Shown piece by piece: positions 6,717-10,675 of a stretch of DNA of 10,675 nucleotides. The stretch comes from Candidatus Didemnitutus sp. GTDB taxonomy: Bacteria > Verrucomicrobiota > Verrucomicrobiia > Opitutales > Opitutaceae. Each line of letters begins with the position of its first letter. The first letter of the stretch is position 1. Below the pieces are notes generated by a model. That model searched no databases and had not been told where the DNA came from. It saw nothing but the letters and a program-made list of their open reading frames with translations. The stretch spans positions 1 through 10,675 of the forward strand of contig JAUXOH010000014.1 in NCBI GenBank assembly GCA_030682505.1, read 5' to 3'. The position numbers and the translations under genes are program-made.

Positions 6717-8395
6717 CCGGTTGACATCGTGGCCACGACGGCCGCGAGCGTCTGGCGTTCGAGCTCGAGGGCACGCTGCTCAATCGCCGCTCCTTCCCGC
6801 ACCAGCCGGTCGGCAAATTCGCGATCCGTCAGGCCCTTCGCGTTGATCCGCACATTGAGATAGGCGCCCCGGACGGCGGCACACGCACTCAGCGCCCCCA
6901 CCCCGGCATCCGAGATGGAATTGGGATTGCCCTTCTCCACCATGGCGAGCGCGAGCGGCAGAGCCTCGGCCGAAACTTGCATCACGCGGAATGGTACTTC
7001 GGTGGCCACGCGGGTGGCGGCCTGAATCTCGGCGGTGCGGGCGGCCTTTTCGGCCTCGCTGCCCTTGGGCAGGCCGAACGCCGTCATGATCCGGCTGAAG
7101 GCCACGGTGTCCTCATCAACCAAGGCGAGCAATTCGTCCTTCAGGCGCTGTCCCTTCACGGCCCAGTCGGAAAACTCCTCCCAGCGCTCGTCCCAGCTCG
7201 GTTTGTGCGAGGAAAGATTCGCCACCATCGTGCCCAGCGCGGCGCCCAAGGCTCCGAGATAGGCGGAAATCGAGCCGCCTCCCGGCGCCGGACTTTCGCT
7301 GGCGGTTTCCTCGGCGAAAGCCCGCAGGTCCATCTGCACGAGCCGACCCGCCGACGCATCGCGCAGCACATATTCAATCACCCGCTCCTCCGGTTTGAAG
7401 GGACTGAGTTCGTCCAAGCCCAGCGAGCGCACGGCCAGTCTGACGAGCTCCTTTTCCGCAACGCCAACCGAGCGCTTCTGTTTGCGCAGGAAATAACGGC
7501 CTGCGTCGAGCAGGGACTGCAACGGAATGAGGCCCACGAGCTCCGAACCCGTCACCCGCAAGCCGCGGGCGTCCGCGGCCCGGCAAACTTCGTCGAAGGC
7601 CACGTGCAACGGAGTGACCGAGAGGTTGGTGAGATTGATCGAGACCTGGGCGATGCCGTATTCCTCGATGAACCAGCCGATGGCCTTCACGCATTTCAGC
7701 GTGCCCGGGAGGGTGAGCGGCTTGCCCGCGGCGTCCTTGACCACCTTTCCGGCAGCGTCTTTTTTCGGCCGACCCGCTTCGCGCACGTCGAAGGCGACCG
7801 CGTTGGCGCGGCGCGTGGAGGTGGTGTTGAGGTTGACGTTGTAGGCGACGAGAAAATCCCGCGCGCCAATCACCGTCGCCCCGCGCTTGGCGTCGAAGAC
7901 CGCGGGACCATGGTCCGGGGCCCACTCCGGCAACGTGATCTTCTTGGCGAAGCCCTCGTATTCGCCCGCGCGGATCACCGAGAGATTGCGGCGGGCCGGG
8001 TTGGGTTGCGCCGCCTCGTAAAGATAGACCGGCAGATTCAGTTCGCGCCCGACGCGCTCGGCGAGCCTGACGGCATACGCGGCGGTCTGCTCCATCGTGA
8101 GCCCGGCGACGGGAATCAACGGGCAGACATCCGTCGCGCCCATCCGGGGATGCTCGCCGTGGTGCCGCGACATGTCGATGACCTCGCCCGCCTTCTTGAT
8201 GGCGCGGAACGCCGCCTCCAGGACGGCCTCCGGTGCACCGACCATGGTCACGACCGTGCGGTTGGTGGCTTTGCCCGGATCGACGTTGAGCAACTTCACG
8301 CCCTCGACCGACTGGATCTCGTCGGTGATGAGACGAATGACCGCGGGATCGCGGCCCTCACTGAAATTCGGAACACATTCAAGCAATTGGCTCAT
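6713..8395 (-). CDS. ftcD: Bifunctional glutamate formimidoyltransferase / formimidoyl-THF cyclodeaminase
   Basis: A 560-residue fusion that transfers the formimino group of formiminoglutamate to tetrahydrofolate, releasing glutamate, and then deaminates the product to 5,10-methenyl-THF and ammonia. Residues 1 to about 180 form the transferase N-terminal domain: LLECVPNFSEGRD (4-16) and HHGEHPRMGATDVCPLIPV (78-96), where His82 has the same number as the catalytic histidine of the mammalian enzyme. Residues about 181-340 are the transferase C-terminal domain (ARDFLVAYNVNLN). The cyclodeaminase domain begins near 355, with SPAPGGGSISAYLGALGAAL (368-387) and VDEDTVAFSRIMTAFGLP (426-443). A short KDAAGK duplication lies at 212-225. 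Fused forms occur in animals and some bacteria; many bacteria use separate genes or HutF/HutG. It faces hutI and lies 86 bases behind the MaoC/lyase genes. Confidence 0.96.
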   Translation of the reverse strand: MSQLLECVPNFSEGRDPAVIRLITDEIQSVEGVKLLNVDPGKATNRTVVTMVGAPEAVLEAAFRAIKKAGEVIDMSRHHGEHPRMGATDVCPLIPVAGLTMEQTAAYAVRLAERVGRELNLPVYLYEAAQPNPARRNLSVIRAGEYEGFAKKITLPEWAPDHGPAVFDAKRGATVIGARDFLVAYNVNLNTTSTRRANAVAFDVREAGRPKKDAAGKVVKDAAGKPLTLPGTLKCVKAIGWFIEEYGIAQVSINLTNLSVTPLHVAFDEVCRAADARGLRVTGSELVGLIPLQSLLDAGRYFLRKQKRSVGVAEKELVRLAVRSLGLDELSPFKPEERVIEYVLRDASAGRLVQMDLRAFAEETASESPAPGGGSISAYLGALGAALGTMVANLSSHKPSWDERWEEFSDWAVKGQRLKDELLALVDEDTVAFSRIMTAFGLPKGSEAEKAARTAEIQAATRVATEVPFRVMQVSAEALPLALAMVEKGNPNSISDAGVGALSACAAVRGAYLNVRINAKGLTDREFADRLVREGAAIEQRALELERQTLAAVVATMSTG

Positions 8396-8481
8396 GGGAA
8401 AAAGGGGACGGTTGGATGGTGGTCAGCGAAACAGATTTACCAGCATTGCAAAAGGAATTCCCGGCCGGCTGGGCGGCGCGC

Positions 8482-9003
8482 TCAATACCCGGCTGCTTCG
8501 TAGGGCCCCTGCCCTTGTCCATAGATCAGGATCGTCCGCTCGAAGGTGCAAACCAGGCGGCCGTCCTGGGTCTTCGCCGTGGTGCGCACCTCGATGATTC
8601 CCTGCCCGGGCCGGGACTTCGACTCGCGCTTGGCCAGCACCGTCGACTCCGCGTAAACGGTCTCTCCGGCCCGCACCGTCTCGTGGAACTTCACCTGCTT
8701 CCACGCCAGATTCGCCACGATCTTCGAGAACGTCTTGGTCATCATGCCGGTCAGGACCGCGAGCACATGCAGCGGATTGATCGTCAGCGGGCCGCCCACG
8801 GCTTGTTCGTGGAAATGCCATTCGGTCAGGCCCGGCGACTGATCGAGCGAACGGAGGGTGTGGGTCATGCTTTCTTCCGCCGTGAAGGTCTTTCCCGGCC
8901 GGTGTTCGTAGGTCTCCCCCACGTCAACGTCCTCAAAGAACAGTCCCATGCGCTCAAGGAACACTCCCGGCGAAACCTCATGGTGTGATGCGTGCTTGCT
9001 CAT
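8482..9003 (-). CDS. MaoC-fold acyl-CoA hydratase-like protein (subunit with NPxH motif)
   Basis: A 173-residue single hot-dog-fold protein of the MaoC dehydratase group, which hydrates or dehydrates enoyl-CoA thioesters. Residues 70-80 (GGPLTINPLHV) keep the NPxH part of the R-specific hydratase motif DxNPxH, with Asn76 and His79, but Thr74 stands where the usual Asp would be. GETVYAES (113-120) lies in the second half of the fold. I chose the ATG at 9003 over an in-frame TTG at 9012: it gives the same length as the next gene and puts the two proteins in perfect register. The gap to that gene's stop is 5 bases. Tandem MaoC genes beside a CitE-like lyase suggest a hydratase for mesaconyl-, itaconyl- or methylglutaconyl-CoA, but the substrate is not shown by sequence. 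The protein has no signal peptide or membrane segment. Confidence 0.85.
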   Translation of the reverse strand: MSKHASHHEVSPGVFLERMGLFFEDVDVGETYEHRPGKTFTAEESMTHTLRSLDQSPGLTEWHFHEQAVGGPLTINPLHVLAVLTGMMTKTFSKIVANLAWKQVKFHETVRAGETVYAESTVLAKRESKSRPGQGIIEVRTTAKTQDGRLVCTFERTILIYGQGQGPYEAAGY

Positions 9004-9008
9004 CGGTT

Positions 9009-9530
9009 TCAATAGTCGAGGCGGGTAAAGTCGTCCTGCCCGGCGCGAGCCATGAGCAGATCATAAACGAGCGTGGCGACCGTTTCGCCGCGCTGGTTGA
9101 GGCCGAGTGTGCGCACCTTCACCCGGCCCGCGGTGGGATGATCCGGCTCGTCGGCGACGGCGATGATCTCCGATTCGGCATAAAGCGTATCGCCGCCGAA
9201 CATCGGTTGGGTGAGCGTGATCTCGTCAAAGCCACACAGCTGGACGCGCTTGGCGAACGTCTTCCATGTCATGCCGATCACGACCTTCGTCGTGAGCGTC
9301 GAGTCCATCAGGCACCGCTTCCATTCCCCGTGAAGGGCAAACTGCTCGTCAAAGTGCAGCATCTGCTGGTTGATCGTGTCGAGGCACTCGTCGCGGCTGT
9401 CCTGCTGCGAAAGCGTGAGGCCGGGACGGTGCTTGAATTTCTGCCCCACGGCAAATTGTTCGAAATCGAGCCCGAAGCGCTCGCGATAACGCTTCTCGCC
9501 GGTCTGGACGTAGGCAGTGAAGGAGCTCAT
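9009..9530 (-). CDS. MaoC-fold acyl-CoA hydratase-like protein (degenerate-motif subunit)
   Basis: A 173-residue MaoC-like protein, a paralogue of its downstream neighbour. The two share HRPG at 34-37, Gly86-Met87, KTF at 90-92, Lys94 and YAES at 117-120 without any gap. In the motif region this copy reads LMDSTLTTK (74-82): Asp76 replaces Asn and Leu79 replaces the catalytic-type His. It is therefore probably a structural or substrate-shaping partner in a heteromer, as in other split hydratases where only one subunit carries the active residues; this is inference. The ATG at 9530 lies 7 bases after the lyase stop, without a clear Shine-Dalgarno. Its own stop is 5 bases before the next ATG, so the three genes are likely co-transcribed. 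Confidence 0.82.
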   Translation of the reverse strand: MSSFTAYVQTGEKRYRERFGLDFEQFAVGQKFKHRPGLTLSQQDSRDECLDTINQQMLHFDEQFALHGEWKRCLMDSTLTTKVVIGMTWKTFAKRVQLCGFDEITLTQPMFGGDTLYAESEIIAVADEPDHPTAGRVKVRTLGLNQRGETVATLVYDLLMARAGQDDFTRLDY

Positions 9531-9537
9531 GAAAAAA

Positions 9538-10380
9538 TCAGGCGCCCGCCCGTTCGAGCACGCGCTGGGCGGAGCGATACATCGGCACGTCGATCATCCG
9601 TCCGTCCACGCTGGACACATGGCCGCGCGCCGCCTCGTAGGCGGCGACGATGAGCCGGGCTTGCTCGACCTGCGCGGCCGCGGGCAGGAACGCGGCTTGG
9701 ATGACCGGGCATTGTTTCGGATAGATGGCCAGCTTGCCGGAAAAACCGAGGCTGCGGACCCGGGCGCATTCCACGGCCAGCCCGGTCTCATCGCCGAATT
9801 CCAAGTAGGGCTGGTCGAGCGCCGGCACGCCGGCCGCGGCACAGGCATGTACCACCTGGGTGCGCGGCCAGAGCAGCGCTTCCCACGTGGGTTCACCGCC
9901 GGTTTCCGCCGAGAGATCAAAGCCGCCGAAGGCCAGCGCGGCGACCTGCGGCGAGGCCGCGGCAATCTCGTGGGCCAAGCGCACGCCGAGGACCGTTTCG
10001 ATCAGACAGACGATCCGCGGCTGGCCAAACAGCTTGCCCACCGCCTGCTGCACTTCCGCGGCCGATTCCACCTTCGGCAGGGCGACCGCATCGCAGCGCA
10101 GCGCCGCCGCGTTGAGGGCATCGAGGTCCGCCTGACCATAGGCGTTGCGCAGGCAGTTCACCCGCACCGCGCTGATAAAGGGAGGTTTCCCCACCCGCTG
10201 GTTGGCCTGCAACCAGGCGATCACCTCTCCGCGCACCCGATCCTTCTCCGGTGCGGGCACGGCGTCTTCCAAGTCAATGATGATGCCATCGGCTCCGCTG
10301 GAAACAGCCTTGGCGAAGCGGTCCGGGCGAGTGCCCGGGGTGAAGAGGAGCGAGGTGAGCTTGGACCGGGGCGATGCCAT
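9538..10380 (-). CDS. CitE/HpcH-type acyl-CoA lyase (citramalyl/malyl-CoA lyase-like)
   Basis: A 280-residue TIM-barrel protein of the HpcH/HpaI aldolase-citrate lyase beta group. Members cleave or form C-C bonds in 3-hydroxyacyl-CoA thioesters (malyl-, methylmalyl-, citramalyl-, HMG- or citryl-CoA) with Mg2+. Seen here: LLFTPGTRPDRFAKA (11-25), DGIIIDLEDAVP (31-42), Arg73 in AVRVN, LPKVES (101-106), CLIET with metal ligand Glu128, FGGFD with metal ligand Asp155, and AIYPKQ (218-223), where many relatives have His in place of Tyr220. Length (270-300) is normal for a stand-alone lyase, and no citrate lyase alpha or gamma subunit is present. The ATG at 10380 is preferred to an in-frame GTG at 10389, since only the ATG has a GAG-type site (8-base spacer). 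It heads the unit running into the two MaoC genes and perhaps ftcD. Confidence 0.88.
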   Translation of the reverse strand: MASPRSKLTSLLFTPGTRPDRFAKAVSSGADGIIIDLEDAVPAPEKDRVRGEVIAWLQANQRVGKPPFISAVRVNCLRNAYGQADLDALNAAALRCDAVALPKVESAAEVQQAVGKLFGQPRIVCLIETVLGVRLAHEIAAASPQVAALAFGGFDLSAETGGEPTWEALLWPRTQVVHACAAAGVPALDQPYLEFGDETGLAVECARVRSLGFSGKLAIYPKQCPVIQAAFLPAAAQVEQARLIVAAYEAARGHVSSVDGRMIDVPMYRSAQRVLERAGA

Positions 10381-10399
10381 CGGCCCCACTCAAGCTGAT

Positions 10400-10409
10400 T
10401 TGGCGCCAA
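10400..10409. promoter_or_regulatory. Perfect 10-bp palindrome upstream of the lyase gene
   Basis: TTGGCGCCAA is fully self-complementary and lies 19 bases before the lyase ATG (minus strand). It is a candidate operator position, but a 10-base palindrome can easily arise by chance in GC-rich DNA. Confidence 0.22.
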
Positions 10410-10417
10410 GGTGAACC

Positions 10418-10434
10418 AAAAACCCGAATCCGGG
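10418..10434 (-). terminator. Weak hairpin with T run (possible terminator or attenuator)
   Basis: On the minus strand CCCG-GATT-CGGG (10434-10423) is followed directly by TTTTT (10422-10418). The stem is only 4 G-C pairs plus two possible G-U pairs, so it is a poor terminator. Its position, 37 bases before the lyase ATG, would also suit a leader attenuator. Confidence 0.25.
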
Positions 10435-10510
10435 CCGATTATGGGTGTGATTGAATCCGTTCCTGATCAGGGCGGCGAACTGGCGTCTGAACGGTGGGTC
10501 GCTCTGAACA

Positions 10511-10560
10511 GTAGGTTGCGCGCTCGCCGCGCAACGTGGCGCGGCGAGCGCGCCACCTAC
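10511..10560. repeat. Large palindrome, REP-like (22-bp arms, 6-base loop)
   Basis: The arms 10511-10532 and 10539-10560 are reverse complements with a single mismatch (T10517 against C10554), around the loop AACGTG. The core is a GGCGCGCTCGCCGCG-type sequence. It lies between the stop of the right-edge minus-strand gene and the lyase gene, the usual position for REP-like intergenic palindromes or a strong hairpin stabilising a 3' end. No T run follows, so it is not a standard intrinsic terminator. Confidence 0.75.
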
Positions 10561-10600
10561 AGGGGTCAACATGGCGGGGCGAGCGCACCACCCACGGGGG
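10532..10600. repeat. Degenerate direct repeat, 35-base period
   Basis: Bases 10532-10565 and 10567-10600 match at 29 of 34 positions with a 35-base offset and no gaps. The first copy covers the right arm of the large palindrome, so the second copy is a decayed half-unit (GGCGGGGCGAGCGCACCAC in place of GGCGCGGCGAGCGCGCCAC). This suggests partial duplication of a REP-like unit followed by drift. Confidence 0.6.
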
Positions 10601-10629
10601 GGAAGCCCGGATTTAATCACCGCCGCCGT

Positions 10630-10675
10630 TTAGCGCGCCGGCTTGCGGTAGCGCCGCCAGCCAAAGAAGCCCATC
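10630..10675 (-). CDS. C-terminal end of a protein with a basic tail (possible PEP-CTERM-type anchor)
   Basis: Only 14 complete codons and a TAA stop are visible, reading MGFFGWRRYRKPAR before the stop; the frame is open to the window edge and the gene continues to the right. A short hydrophobic/aromatic stretch followed by an Arg-rich end resembles the close of a PEP-CTERM sorting signal or another C-terminal membrane anchor. The PEP motif and most of the membrane helix would lie outside the window, so this is tentative, and whether it is a gene at all rests on frame and position. Confidence 0.4.
   Translation of the reverse strand, partial: MGFFGWRRYRKPAR

Larger units (their letters stand above)
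10381..10629. other. Gene-free region upstream of the lyase operon
   Basis: About 250 bases without a credible gene on either strand. It must hold the promoter of the lyase-MaoC unit and the 3' region of the minus-strand gene at the right edge. It contains a 10-base palindrome, a weak hairpin with a T run, a possible -10 hexamer on the minus strand (CATAAT, complement of 10438-10443, without a good -35), and a large palindrome with a degenerate copy. Confidence 0.6.

Noticed and set aside
6977..8503. Long plus-strand frame opposite ftcD (about 508 codons)
   Set aside because: Shadow of ftcD. Its product is Arg/Gly/His-rich and shows no family signature.
10381..10389. GTG at 10389 as the start of the lyase
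   Set aside because: It adds three residues (Met-Gly-Pro) and lacks a ribosome binding site. The ATG at 10380 has a GAG at suitable distance and gives the usual N-terminus before LLFTPG.
10511..10600. CRISPR-like or riboswitch interpretation of the repeat cluster
   Set aside because: Only two units, one degenerate, with no spacers between them. There is no conserved aptamer pattern I recognise, and a REP-like palindrome fits better.
10390..10620. Small minus-strand frame of 76 codons upstream of the lyase gene
   Set aside because: It runs through the palindromic repeat and has no Shine-Dalgarno or recognisable motif. The repeat explains the sequence better than coding does.

Overview
This GC-rich window (by eye about 60-65% G+C) comes from a bacterial chromosome. 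The genes are tightly packed, and most lack a recognisable Shine-Dalgarno sequence. A fused formiminotransferase-cyclodeaminase, a short hibernation factor, a dispersed-repeat-like palindrome and a C-terminal tail resembling a PEP-CTERM anchor together suggest Verrucomicrobiota, perhaps Opitutaceae. That assignment is inference from gene style, not from a marker gene.

Layout. Bases 2-538 (+) hold the 3' part of an M14-type zinc carboxypeptidase. It converges on an RluA-type pseudouridine synthase (535-1443, -), and the two genes share a CTAG at their stops. A short ribosome hibernation factor (1648-2025, +) follows and ends in a strong intrinsic terminator (2054-2083). Next come three co-directional genes for histidine breakdown: hutH (2192-3760), hutU (3779-5464) and hutI (5511-6716). 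hutI converges on a bifunctional glutamate formimidoyltransferase/formimidoyl-THF cyclodeaminase (6713-8395, -), again through a shared CTAG. Upstream of that gene on the same minus strand are two MaoC-fold proteins (8482-9003 and 9009-9530) and a CitE/HpcH-type lyase (9538-10380), probably one operon. Bases 10381-10629 hold no gene but contain a small palindrome, a weak hairpin and a 22-bp-arm palindrome with a degenerate direct copy. The last bases encode the C-terminus of another minus-strand protein ending in a basic tail.

Function. HutH, HutU, HutI and FtcD form a complete route from L-histidine through urocanate, imidazolonepropionate and formiminoglutamate to glutamate plus 5,10-methenyl-THF. 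No HUT regulator or histidine transporter lies in the window. The lyase-MaoC-MaoC set has the look of a module that hydrates a branched C4/C5 unsaturated acyl-CoA and cleaves the product (mesaconyl-, itaconyl- or methylglutaconyl-CoA type chemistry). Its arrangement with ftcD suggests co-expression, and a link to downstream glutamate catabolism can be imagined, but the substrate cannot be read from sequence.

The most notable observations are: the two MaoC proteins, both 173 residues and aligned position by position, with NPxH kept in only one; the predicted Asp-to-Asn change at the metal site of HutI; the split of the histidine pathway across two converging units; and the palindromes before hutH and at the right end. 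I see no mobile element, CRISPR array, RNA gene or defence system.
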